A stretch of DNA of 64,000 nucleotides from Hydrogenophaga pseudoflava NBRC 102511 (GTDB taxonomy: Bacteria; Pseudomonadota; Gammaproteobacteria; Burkholderiales; Burkholderiaceae_C), in the NCBI RefSeq assembly GCF_001592285.1, contig NZ_BCWQ01000002.1:248001-312000 (forward strand), given 5' to 3'. Below, in pieces: positions 39,518-47,460 of this stretch. The notes under the pieces were generated by a model that saw only the letters and a list, made by a program, of their open reading frames with translations, did no database searches and was not told the origin of the DNA. The first letter of the stretch is position 1; each line of letters opens with the position of its first letter. The position numbers were made by a program, and so were the translations under genes.

Positions 39518-41947
39518 ATGACCACCACCCGCCTCGCCCCCGAGCAACTGAGCCTTCGCATCGACCCCGCCTCGCTGGGCTTCGTCGACACGTCCACGCT
39601 GCCCACCGGCGCCCTGCCCTGGATCGGCCAGGAGCGCGCCGAAACGGCCGCGCGCTTTGGCCTGGCGATGGACCAGCCCGACTACAACCTGTTCGTGCTG
39701 GGCGAGGTGGGCAGCGGGCGCGCCACGCTGCTGCGGCAGCTGACGCGGGCGGTGGCCGCCGAACGCCCGGTGCCGCCCGACCTGTGCTACCTGCACAACT
39801 TCGACGCCCCCGAGCGCCCGCGCGCCCTGCGCATGCCCGCCGGCCAAGGGCGCGAGCTGCGCCAGCTCATGGGCAAACTCTCACGTTTCCTGCAGAGCGA
39901 GATCCCGCTGCGCCTGAGCAGCGAAGACTTCAAGGCCGAGAGCGAGCGCATCCAGAACGCCTACCAGGCCGAGGAGGCCAAGGCCTATGGCGAGCTCAAC
40001 GCCTTCGCCGAGGCGCGCAGCTTCAATCTGTTTCGCGAATCGGGCCATCTGGTGTTCACCCTCATCGGTGAAAAGGGCGCCGCGCTGACCGAGGCCGAGG
40101 CACGCGCGCTCTCCAAAGACCGACGCGCCGAGATCGACAAGGCCGAGCAGGAGCTGCGCGATGAGATCGCACGCTTCCTGGAAAAGACCCGCCCCATGCT
40201 GCGGGTGATGAACGAAGGCCTGGCCGCGCTGCGCCGCCAGACCGTCAAGCCCCTGCTCGACCACGAGTTGCAGACCATCCGCGTGAGCCTGAAGAAGCAG
40301 ATCAAGGACTCCGTCAAGCTCGGGAGCTACCTCGACCAGGTGCAGCACGACGTGCTCGAACACATCGAGCTCTTCATCGCGCAGGACAGCGACGACGAGG
40401 CGCGCCAGGAAGCGCTGGCCCAGCTGCTGCTGGGTTACCGCGTCAACCTGGTGGTGGACAACGCCGACCTGTCGGGCGCGCCGGTGATCGCGGAAGACAA
40501 CCCGGTGTTCCACACGCTCTTTGGCCGCATCGAGTACCAGGCCGAGGAGGACGTGATGATGACCGACTTCTTCCGCGTGCGCGCGGGCAGCCTGATCCGC
40601 GCCCACGGCGGCTTCCTGCTGCTGCACCTGCGCGACCTGCTGGCCGACGAACTCGTGTGGGAAAAGCTGCGCCGCTTCATGCGCTCGGGCCGGGTGCAGA
40701 TCGAGGAGCCCGGCAGCTCGCTGATGCCCATGGCGGCCGTCTCGCTGCAACCCGAGGCGGTGGACGTGGAGACCAAGATCGTGCTGATCGGATCGGTGGA
40801 CGAGTACTACGCGGTGCAGGAGGCCGACCCCGAGTTCGCGCGCCACTTCATGGTCAAGGTGGATTTCGCCGAGAGCTTTCCGGCCAGCGACGAGACCCGC
40901 GCGGCCAGCGCGCTGTTCGTGGCCCACACCTGCCGCAAACTGGGCCTGCCCCACCTGTCGGCGCCGGCCGTGGCCCGACTGATCGAGGACGCCCACCGCC
41001 AGGTGGACGACCAGACGCGCCAGAGCGCCATCTTCGCGCGCACCGAGGCCCTGGTGGCCGAGAGCGCCGGCATGTGCCGCGCGCGCGGCGCCAGCCGGGT
41101 CGAACGGGAAGACGTGGACGCGGCGCTGGATGCGCGGCGCCAGCGCCACAACTACCCCGAGCAGCGCCTGCGCGAATCCATCGCCGAGGGCGAGCGCCTG
41201 ATCACGCTGCACGGCGAGCAGGTGGGCCAGATCAACGGTCTGACCCAGATCGACCTGGGCGACTGGCGCTTTGGCCTGCCGGTGCGTGTGAGCGCGCGCA
41301 CCCACGCGGGCACGCAGGGCCTGCTCAACATCGAACGCGAGGTCGAGATGTCGGGTCCCATCCACGACAAGGGCGTGCTGATCCTGCACAGCTACCTCAC
41401 GGCCCTGTTCGCGCACCTGGCGCCGCTGGCGCTCAACGCCTCCATCGTGTTCGAGCAGGAGTACCACGGCGTGGAGGGCGACTCGGCATCGTGCGCCGAG
41501 CTCTTCGCCGTGCTTTCGGCGCTCTCGGGTGTGCCGCTCAACCAGGGTATTGCGGTCACGGGCGCGCTCAACCAGCACGGCGAGGTGCTGCCCGTGGGCG
41601 GCATCAACGAGAAGATCGAGGGCTGGTTCCGCGTCTGCGAAGCCTCGGGCCTGGACGGCCGCCAGGGCGTGCTGATGCCCGCGCGCAACCTGCGCCACCT
41701 GATGCTGGAGCGCCCTGTGGTCGAGGCCGTTGAGCAAGGCCGCTTCCACATCCACACCGCCGCCCACCTCAGCGAAGGGCTGGAGCTGCTGACCGGCCTG
41801 CCCTCGGGCCTGCCGGTGGCGCCTGCGGTGGAGGTGGACTACCCGGCCGAGAGCGTGCTCGGGCGCGCGCAGCAGACCCTGCAGGCCTACCGCCGCGCCT
41901 GCCAGCGCGCCGGATCGGCGGGGCGGACGAGGCGGCTCCGGCCCTGA
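39518..41947 (+). CDS. Lon-like ATP-binding protease (AAA_32/Lon_C architecture)
   Basis: An 809-residue protein distinct from the Lon at 23.4 kb: it lacks the LON N-domain and has an AAA module with a long helical insertion (about 120-290). The C-terminal protease domain has S656 (GDSASCAE) and K699 (GGINEKIEGW), 43 residues apart as in Lon (685 and 728 in this window). The P-loop reads GEVGSGRA at 62-69, with arginine (R68) in place of the usual lysine, so nucleotide use is uncertain. Substrates are unknown. The start chosen is the ATG of MTTTRLAPEQLSLRIDP. Confidence 0.88.
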   Translation: MTTTRLAPEQLSLRIDPASLGFVDTSTLPTGALPWIGQERAETAARFGLAMDQPDYNLFVLGEVGSGRATLLRQLTRAVAAERPVPPDLCYLHNFDAPERPRALRMPAGQGRELRQLMGKLSRFLQSEIPLRLSSEDFKAESERIQNAYQAEEAKAYGELNAFAEARSFNLFRESGHLVFTLIGEKGAALTEAEARALSKDRRAEIDKAEQELRDEIARFLEKTRPMLRVMNEGLAALRRQTVKPLLDHELQTIRVSLKKQIKDSVKLGSYLDQVQHDVLEHIELFIAQDSDDEARQEALAQLLLGYRVNLVVDNADLSGAPVIAEDNPVFHTLFGRIEYQAEEDVMMTDFFRVRAGSLIRAHGGFLLLHLRDLLADELVWEKLRRFMRSGRVQIEEPGSSLMPMAAVSLQPEAVDVETKIVLIGSVDEYYAVQEADPEFARHFMVKVDFAESFPASDETRAASALFVAHTCRKLGLPHLSAPAVARLIEDAHRQVDDQTRQSAIFARTEALVAESAGMCRARGASRVEREDVDAALDARRQRHNYPEQRLRESIAEGERLITLHGEQVGQINGLTQIDLGDWRFGLPVRVSARTHAGTQGLLNIEREVEMSGPIHDKGVLILHSYLTALFAHLAPLALNASIVFEQEYHGVEGDSASCAELFAVLSALSGVPLNQGIAVTGALNQHGEVLPVGGINEKIEGWFRVCEASGLDGRQGVLMPARNLRHLMLERPVVEAVEQGRFHIHTAAHLSEGLELLTGLPSGLPVAPAVEVDYPAESVLGRAQQTLQAYRRACQRAGSAGRTRRLRP

Positions 41948-41996
41948 AGGGAAGCTTCGCCTTTGGGTCGCGCGCAGCGCGGCAGGGGTTTTTCGT

Positions 41997-42647
41997 TCAG
42001 CCCAGCGCCTTCGCGGCCAGGTGCGCCGGGCGTTCGATGCAGCGCCGGATCCAGTCGTGCGTGAGCGGGTGCGCAGCCATGAGCTCGCGCGCCGGTCTGG
42101 CCCAGTTCAGCACGCTGGCCACGCACAGGTCGGCCACCGTGAAACGGTCCGCCGCCAGATGGCGCTCGCCGCGCGTGTGCTGCTGCTGCAGGTGTTGCTC
42201 GATCACACGCAGTGGCACGGCCAGCCGCTTCGCGGCCACCAGCGCCAGCTCGGGTTTGCGTCGCTCGGCGGGCATCACCATGCGGTGCATGAGCACCGTG
42301 AGTGCGTCGGCCTCGGCTTCGTTCACGGCCCAGAAGCTCCAGCGCAGCGCCTCGGCGTCTTCGCGCGGCGTGGCCGGTGTGATCGACGCCCCGTCGCCCA
42401 CGCCGTGGTGGCGCGCGATGTAGAGCGCGCAGGCCATGCTCTCCCACACCACCACCTCGCCCTCCGGCCGCGCGTCCACCACCACCGGGATGTGGCCGTT
42501 GGGGTTGAGCGCCAGGAATTCGGGCATGCGGGTCGCGCCGCCCTGGTAGGGCGTGGGCACGTGATTGAAACTGAGGCCCAGCTCGGTGGCGGCCCACAGC
42601 GGGCGCAGCGCCCGCGAGGCCGCAATGCCGTGGATGCTCAGCGTCAT
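41997..42647 (-). CDS. Glutathione S-transferase family protein
   Basis: A 216-residue protein with an N-terminal thioredoxin fold (MTLSIHGIAASRALRPLWAATELGL; S10 or S12 may be the active residue) containing ALNPNGHIPVVVD and WESMACALYIARHHG, and a C-terminal helical domain (LAADRFTVADLCVASVLNWAR). Substrate unknown. It follows the HAD gene by 3 bases on the same strand and is probably co-transcribed. Confidence 0.88.
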   Translation of the reverse strand: MTLSIHGIAASRALRPLWAATELGLSFNHVPTPYQGGATRMPEFLALNPNGHIPVVVDARPEGEVVVWESMACALYIARHHGVGDGASITPATPREDAEALRWSFWAVNEAEADALTVLMHRMVMPAERRKPELALVAAKRLAVPLRVIEQHLQQQHTRGERHLAADRFTVADLCVASVLNWARPARELMAAHPLTHDWIRRCIERPAHLAAKALG

Positions 42648-42650
42648 TCG

Positions 42651-43391
42651 TCAGCCCTCCAGCGCGCGGCACAGCGCGTGCAGGTCGCCCACCGTGAGGT
42701 GCGGCACCAGCGGCGCGTGTTCCCAGGCGTGGCCGGCGCGGTTCAGCCAGGCCAGCTGCATGCCGGCGTTCAGCGCGCCCACACCGTCCAGGTGCGCGTC
42801 GTCGCCGATGTGCAGCACCTCGTGCGGCGCCACGCCCGCGGCCTCGGCTGCGGCGTGAAAGATGCGAACGTCGGGCTTGCCGACGCCGAAACCGCCCGCG
42901 TGCAACGAAGCGTGGAAATGCGCGCCAATGCCGACGCGGTGCACGTCGGCGTTGCCGTTGGACAGCGCCACCACCGGGAACCGGCTGGCCAGGTATTCGA
43001 GCGCCGGCAGCGCGTCTTCAAACAGCTCCACCCGGTGCCGCTCGGCAAAAAAGACCTCGAAGGCCGGCTCGGCCAGCGCCGGGTCCTCGCCCGCGCGCTG
43101 CAGCAGCCAGCGGATCGACTCCCGCCGAAGGCCGCTCATGTCTAGTGCAAGGTCGGGCCGCATCGTCACCATCTGGTTGCGGGCCTCGCGCAGGGTGTTG
43201 CGGTCACGGCCCAGCGCGGCGGTGGCCGGCGCGTGTGTGTCCAGCCAGTCCTGCAGCACCCGCTCGGCGCGTTCGATGGTGGGCCAGATGGGCCAGAGCG
43301 TGTCGTCCAGATCCAGCGTGATCGCGCGGATGCGGGACAGGTGCAGGCCCTGGTCGGGAACATGGGTGCGCAGGGGCTCGGGGGTCTTCAT
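42651..43391 (-). CDS. HAD-superfamily hydrolase
   Basis: A 246-residue phosphatase-like protein. HAD motif I is ITLDLDDTLWP, motif II VVALSNGNAD, motif III around the lysine of GVGKPDVRIFHAA, and motif IV LHIGDDAHLDGVGALNAGM. The cap is small and helical. The ATG gives MKTPEPLRTHVPDQGLHL. It is divergent from hemH with 19 bases between start codons, so the promoters overlap. Substrate not predictable. Confidence 0.87.
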   Translation of the reverse strand: MKTPEPLRTHVPDQGLHLSRIRAITLDLDDTLWPIWPTIERAERVLQDWLDTHAPATAALGRDRNTLREARNQMVTMRPDLALDMSGLRRESIRWLLQRAGEDPALAEPAFEVFFAERHRVELFEDALPALEYLASRFPVVALSNGNADVHRVGIGAHFHASLHAGGFGVGKPDVRIFHAAAEAAGVAPHEVLHIGDDAHLDGVGALNAGMQLAWLNRAGHAWEHAPLVPHLTVGDLHALCRALEG

Positions 43392-43410
43392 GGCTGCGGG
43401 AGAATAGCGC

Positions 43411-44502
43411 ATGCCCTTCCAGACCGAACCCGCTTTCAAACATGGCCAGGCGCCCCGCACGGCCATCGTGCTGTGCAACCTCGGCACCCCCGACGAACCC
43501 ACGGCACCGGCCCTGCGCCGCTACCTCGCCGAGTTCCTGGGCGACCCCCGCGTGGTAGAGATTCCGCGCGCGCTGTGGCTGCTGATCCTGCACGGCATCA
43601 TCCTGCGCGTGCGGCCCAAGAAGTCGGCCGCCAAGTACGCCAGCATCTGGACGCCCGAGGGCTCGCCGCTGAAGGTCTGGACCGAGAAGCAGGCCACGCT
43701 GCTGCGCGGCTACCTCGGCGAACGCGGCCACCAGGTCACCGTGCGCTACGCCATGCGCTACGGCAACCCTTCGATCCCGTCCGTGCTCGACGAACTCAAG
43801 GCCCAGGGCGTGACCCGCGTGCTGGTGCTCTCGGCCTACCCGCAGTACAGCGGCACCACCACCGCCAGCGTGATCGACGCCGTCTCCACCTGGAGCCAGA
43901 AGATCCGCCACATCCCCGAGCTGCGCTTCGTCAACCGCTACCACGACGACCTGGGCTACATCGACGCGCTGCACCGCAAGATCCGCGCGCACTGGATGCA
44001 CCACGGCCAGGGCGACCACCTGGTGATGAGCTTCCACGGCGTGCCCGAGCGCACCCTGCTGCTGGGCGACCCCTACCACTGCGAGTGCCTGAAAACCGCG
44101 CGCATGCTGGCCGAGAAGCTGGGCCTCACCAAGGACGACTACACCGTCACCTTCCAGTCGCGCTTCGGCAAGGCCAAATGGCTGGAGCCCTACACCGAGC
44201 CGACCCTGATCGCGCTGGCGCAGAAAGGGCTCAAGAGCGTGGACGTGGTCTGCCCCGGCTTCACCAGCGACTGCCTGGAGACGCTGGAAGAAATCCGCAT
44301 GGAAGCGCAGGAAGCCTTTAAACACGCGGGCGGCCAGCGCTTCGAATACATCGACTGCCTCAACGACAGCCCGGACTGGATTCGGGCACTCGCCGACCTG
44401 AGCGAACGGCATCTGCAGGGCTGGCCGACGAAGCAGGCGGACGATCCGATGCAGTTGGCGGCGAGCCGGGAACGGGCGTTGGCGCGGGGGGCGAGGGATT
44501 GA
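43411..44502 (+). CDS. hemH: Ferrochelatase
   Basis: Inserts iron into protoporphyrin IX, the last step of heme synthesis, at the inner-membrane surface. At 363 residues it is of normal length. Conserved parts are AIVLCNLGTPDEPT at the N-terminus, VLVLSAYPQYSGTTTASV, the catalytic histidine in LVMSFHGVPERTLLLGDPYHCEC, and the glutamate region in CPGFTSDCLETLEEI. It is the last normal high-GC gene before the low-GC patch. Confidence 0.96.
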   Translation: MPFQTEPAFKHGQAPRTAIVLCNLGTPDEPTAPALRRYLAEFLGDPRVVEIPRALWLLILHGIILRVRPKKSAAKYASIWTPEGSPLKVWTEKQATLLRGYLGERGHQVTVRYAMRYGNPSIPSVLDELKAQGVTRVLVLSAYPQYSGTTTASVIDAVSTWSQKIRHIPELRFVNRYHDDLGYIDALHRKIRAHWMHHGQGDHLVMSFHGVPERTLLLGDPYHCECLKTARMLAEKLGLTKDDYTVTFQSRFGKAKWLEPYTEPTLIALAQKGLKSVDVVCPGFTSDCLETLEEIRMEAQEAFKHAGGQRFEYIDCLNDSPDWIRALADLSERHLQGWPTKQADDPMQLAASRERALARGARD

Positions 44503-44617
44503 GGATGATCAGGATTCGGCCGCTGGATTGGGCGAATCTGATATACCGGCGCCTGCTTGCGGTGGAGTTGCCTAGTCGCTTAATTTCACAGCGCCTTCCT
44601 GAATTCGATGAGACTAC

Positions 44618-44662
44618 GTTTAACGGCGGCGGTTATGCATATCCGGCGTCTTGCCGTTTAAA
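44618..44662. repeat. Imperfect inverted repeat at the edge of the low-GC patch
   Basis: GTTTAACGGC (44618-44627) faces GCCGTTTAAA (44653-44662); the arms match except for one extra T. The left arm fits the RYYYAAC core of integron attC sites, but the right arm does not fit GTTRRRY. It lies 23 bases before the HEPN-like gene. It may be a structured leader or a degenerate recombination site. Confidence 0.45.
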
Positions 44663-44685
44663 TCAAATTAGGTCGCATACACACC

Positions 44686-45333
44686 ATGAATCAGCCGCAG
44701 AAACTCGTTGATCTAATTGACAAATTGATTCAAGATGCGCACCGCATGTTGGAGTCTACATACGGTGACTCTATCCAAGATCGGGACAGTCTTCGTCGCT
44801 GGTCTAACGAACTTATCCTTCTTCGCAATATTGGCGGCAAAATGCTGGCTCCTTGGGCGCCGCGTCTTGCTCACGATGGAGTGCTGATACCTACCGTATA
44901 CGTGCAAGGCCCGCTAGCAGCTCTTGAGACAGTGAAGTATGCGATCGAAAATGGATTGCTTACCTCATACAGAGATCTGGTAATGGCTGAGGCGTTTTCC
45001 GATCTTTTCGAGCAGGGCCAGTACCTCCTCAACGAGGGTTATTTTCTTGCCGCGGGAGTAATTTTCCGTGCCGTGCTCGAAGAAAGACTTCGTGAACTGT
45101 GCGTTGGCGCGAACTGTATGCCAGGAAAGGATCGTCCGACGCTTGCGGACCTGAATCAAGCTCTTTATCGTTGTGAAACGGTGCAGTATGACAAGGCGAT
45201 GATGCTGAACGTCACTGCCCTCGCAGCAGTTGGAAACGACGCAGCCCACAATAAGGAGTCATTGAAACGAGAAGATGTCGAGCGCCTTATGAGAGGCACA
45301 CTTGAGTTCATTTCAAGGTACGCGCCCGCATGA
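44686..45333 (+). CDS. HEPN/DUF4145-like protein in low-GC patch
   Basis: A 215-residue soluble, mostly helical protein with no signal peptide. The C-terminal half has GYFLAAGVIFRAVLEERLRELC followed by ALAAVGNDAAHNKESLKREDVERLMRG. This resembles the DUF4145/HEPN fold, whose RNase members end with an R-x4-6-H motif near GN-x-AAH. Here the histidine is present but no arginine stands at the usual position, so catalysis is doubtful. Base use differs from neighbours (some lines are near 40% GC against roughly 65% around), suggesting transfer. A defence or toxin-antitoxin role is possible but unsupported by a partner. Confidence 0.7.
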   Translation: MNQPQKLVDLIDKLIQDAHRMLESTYGDSIQDRDSLRRWSNELILLRNIGGKMLAPWAPRLAHDGVLIPTVYVQGPLAALETVKYAIENGLLTSYRDLVMAEAFSDLFEQGQYLLNEGYFLAAGVIFRAVLEERLRELCVGANCMPGKDRPTLADLNQALYRCETVQYDKAMMLNVTALAAVGNDAAHNKESLKREDVERLMRGTLEFISRYAPA

Positions 45334-45361
45334 GGCGCAACCCTTCGTTGCAAGGCGCCTC
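45332..45361 (+). repeat. Hairpin after HEPN-like gene
   Basis: GAGGCGC pairs with GCGCCTC, with an inner GCAAC/GTTGC stem around CCTTC. It begins at the HEPN-like stop codon. There is no T run directly behind it, so it may be a weak terminator or an mRNA-end structure. Confidence 0.5.
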
Positions 45362-45458
45362 GCACAAAAAGCCGATTTAGTCCCGGAACTCAATGGGTAG
45401 AAAAACGAGATTATCGTGGCGGACTTGAATCCACCTATCTTTCAATGGCGCTCTAACA

Positions 45459-45911
45459 ATGAACCAAGACCAACTCCTTGCGAACTGGGCGCTGCAGAAG
45501 ACGTCCCGCAACCACCACGTGCTTTCTACGGCGCATGAAGTTGAGTTCGAGTTCAAAGGTCGGTACGGTCATCCTTCGAGCTATGCGTTCGTGAAACTTC
45601 GCGCAGAGCCGTCGGCGGAACTCAACTTCTCGGTGGCGGTCGAGTGGCCGGAGGAGTTCAACGCAGAGTACGCCCTGCGCATTCAACACGCTGTCGCTGA
45701 AGCGGTAGTCGACGGACTGATTGCCTCACACAACACGAATCCATATCGCGGTTGCCATGTCCGGCTCATCGGCTTTCGCTGGGACAGCATTGGTGGTAGC
45801 GAGGCTGCCGTCGCACGAGCAACATCAAAGGCCATCGAATTGCTCCGTGAGCAAGCCCATTGGGTCTTTTCTGACGGCCACTACCGCGTGTACGAGAGCA
45901 GCACGGACTAA
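45459..45911 (+). CDS. Stand-alone protein resembling EF-G domain IV
   Basis: A 150-residue soluble protein. The stretch FKGRYGHPSSYAFVKLRAEPS resembles the GGRGQYGHV start of elongation factor G domain IV. WPEEFNAEYALRIQHAVAEAVVDGL then resembles VIPGEYIPAVDKGIQEQL, and GFRWDSIGGSEAAVARATSKAIELL resembles [24 protein letters not shown]. Order and spacing agree, so the same S5-like fold is likely; the GTPase and other EF-G domains are absent. Function is unknown. Possible roles are ribosome interaction or immunity by mimicry. It is followed 17 bases later by the Sel1-repeat gene. Confidence 0.6.
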   Translation: MNQDQLLANWALQKTSRNHHVLSTAHEVEFEFKGRYGHPSSYAFVKLRAEPSAELNFSVAVEWPEEFNAEYALRIQHAVAEAVVDGLIASHNTNPYRGCHVRLIGFRWDSIGGSEAAVARATSKAIELLREQAHWVFSDGHYRVYESSTD

Positions 45912-45928
45912 CCTAAACAGGAACACCC

Positions 45929-46405
45929 ATGCAGAAACCCTGGCAGCTCGCCGTTGCGGAACTTCGCGTCGCAGGCCGCAAGGCCGAGGCAATGGAGATT
46001 CTCAAAGCCGAAATCGAACGTGGAAACCTCGCCGCGCTTGCCTCCTATGCGTGGCGAGCCGCAGGCGAGGAACTGTCGCACGTCGAAGCTGTGCGGCTCG
46101 TGGACAGAGTGGAAAAGGAGATGAAGCAGGGAGACGTAGATGCCCACCTCCAACTGGCATTTGCTTACGACATGAAGGTGTGCTCATTGCCTTATGACGA
46201 GGCACCCATGCGGCGCCTGCATCACATAGAACAAGCAGCCATGCACGGTGCGGGTGCACACGTAGCGCTCGCTGCTGCGCGCATCTGGTTGGCAGGGTCT
46301 CTGGGAATCCAGCCCGACCGAACCAAAGCCGCATATTGGTATGGGGTAGCAGAGCGCGACGGAAGTGATGAAGCGAGAATCGAGAGGCGGAAGCATGGCC
46401 TTTAA
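45929..46405 (+). CDS. Sel1-repeat protein
   Basis: A 158-residue soluble helical-repeat protein. The C-terminal stretch AHVALAAARIWLAGSLGIQPDRTKAAYWYGVAERDGSDEA is a clear Sel1-like repeat, and the N-terminal part (AEAMEILKAEIERGNLAALASYAW) looks like a degenerate one. Such proteins mediate protein contacts and some act as immunity proteins. It lies 17 bases after the EF-G-IV-like gene and is probably co-transcribed. The 185 bases after it hold no gene I can support. Confidence 0.72.
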   Translation: MQKPWQLAVAELRVAGRKAEAMEILKAEIERGNLAALASYAWRAAGEELSHVEAVRLVDRVEKEMKQGDVDAHLQLAFAYDMKVCSLPYDEAPMRRLHHIEQAAMHGAGAHVALAAARIWLAGSLGIQPDRTKAAYWYGVAERDGSDEARIERRKHGL

Positions 46406-46590
46406 CTGGTCGATCAACACGGACACTCAGCAGCATGGAGCCGCGTGGCGCACGAGCTCACGTGGTGCCGTGAAGCCCATGCCACTGCGCGTCGGTCATC
46501 TTTTCGCTAATCGGGACACTCGACACGAACTGTCGCGAGCGGTATTGCCACCTTCCATGTCCCTCTTGGCCGACTCACTTCGTCCAAGCC

Positions 46591-47460
46591 TCACTGCCCC
46601 GCCAAAAACCGGCTGACCAACTGCAACTGCTCCGGCACATTCAGCGCCGGCGCATGCCCACAGCCCGCAATCGTCACCACCAGCGCCCGCGGCCCGCGGT
46701 CGCGCATCTGTTCGGCGGTGTCGGCCAGCAGCAGGTCGGACTCGGCGCCGCGCAGGCACAGCACCGGGATGTCGATGCGGTCGTATTCGGGCCAGCGGTC
46801 GTAGTCGCCCGGGTGTTCGGTGAACTGCATCACCATGGCCGGGTCGTAGTGCGGCGTGACGCGGCCGTCGGGCAGGCGGCGCACCGAGCTTTCGGTCAGC
46901 AGCGTCCACTGCGCGTCGTTGAGCCAGCCGTAGGGTTTGTAGACGGTGCGGAAGTACTGCTCCAGCTCGCTCACCGTCGCGAAGCTGGCCGGGTTGCCGG
47001 CGTAGCTGCGGATGCGTTCGATGGCGGCGTCGGCGAGCTTGGGGCCGTTGTCGTTGAGCACCAGGCGCAGGATGCGGCCGCGCAGCAGGCCGTCGGCGGC
47101 GACCATGCCGATGGCGCCGCCCATGGAGGTGCCGACCCAGTGGAACTGGTCCAACGCCAGCTGGTCGACCAGCGAGCGCGCGAGCTTGGCGTAGAAGGCC
47201 AGGCAGTACTCGGCCTTGGGCTCGGGGCTCCATTGCGAGAGGCCGCGGCCGATGGTGTCGGGGCAGATCACGCGGTAGCCCAGCGCGCTCAGGTGCGCGG
47301 CCAGCGGGTCCATGTCGCGGCCGGTGCGGGCCAGGCCGTGCCAGGCGATGACGGTGCCGTGGTCGGTGGTGCCGGGCGCGCGCGCCCAGTCCATGAAGTG
47401 GATTTCGCGGCCTTCGCAGGTGAGGTAGCGCGACTGGGGCACAACAGCGGAGTCGTTCAT
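46591..47460 (-). CDS. Alpha/beta-fold hydrolase
   Basis: A 289-residue hydrolase without a signal peptide. The nucleophile elbow is GTSMGGAIG, the oxyanion region WHGLARTGRDMD, and the catalytic histidine is in GCGHAPALNVPEQLQ. The serine-adjacent pattern and PDTIGRGLSQW suggest an ester or amide hydrolase. Its ATG overlaps the permease stop by four bases (ATGA), making it the last gene of the liv-type operon. It probably acts on the imported compound or its CoA or amide derivative, which is inference. Confidence 0.88.
   Translation of the reverse strand: MNDSAVVPQSRYLTCEGREIHFMDWARAPGTTDHGTVIAWHGLARTGRDMDPLAAHLSALGYRVICPDTIGRGLSQWSPEPKAEYCLAFYAKLARSLVDQLALDQFHWVGTSMGGAIGMVAADGLLRGRILRLVLNDNGPKLADAAIERIRSYAGNPASFATVSELEQYFRTVYKPYGWLNDAQWTLLTESSVRRLPDGRVTPHYDPAMVMQFTEHPGDYDRWPEYDRIDIPVLCLRGAESDLLLADTAEQMRDRGPRALVVTIAGCGHAPALNVPEQLQLVSRFLAGQ

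Noticed and set aside
44499..44711. Possible small gene of 70 codons after hemH
   Set aside because: It starts at a TTG inside the hemH end, crosses the composition boundary, overlaps the HEPN-like gene, has no clear ribosome site and resembles nothing known.
44503..46590. Integron cassette array
   Set aside because: No integrase, no full attC site with GTTRRRY, and no repeated site between the genes; only one off-consensus repeat is present.
46365..46616. Possible 83-codon gene after the Sel1-repeat gene
   Set aside because: It overlaps the ends of both neighbours, has no clear ribosome site or recognisable domain, and looks like chance open frame.
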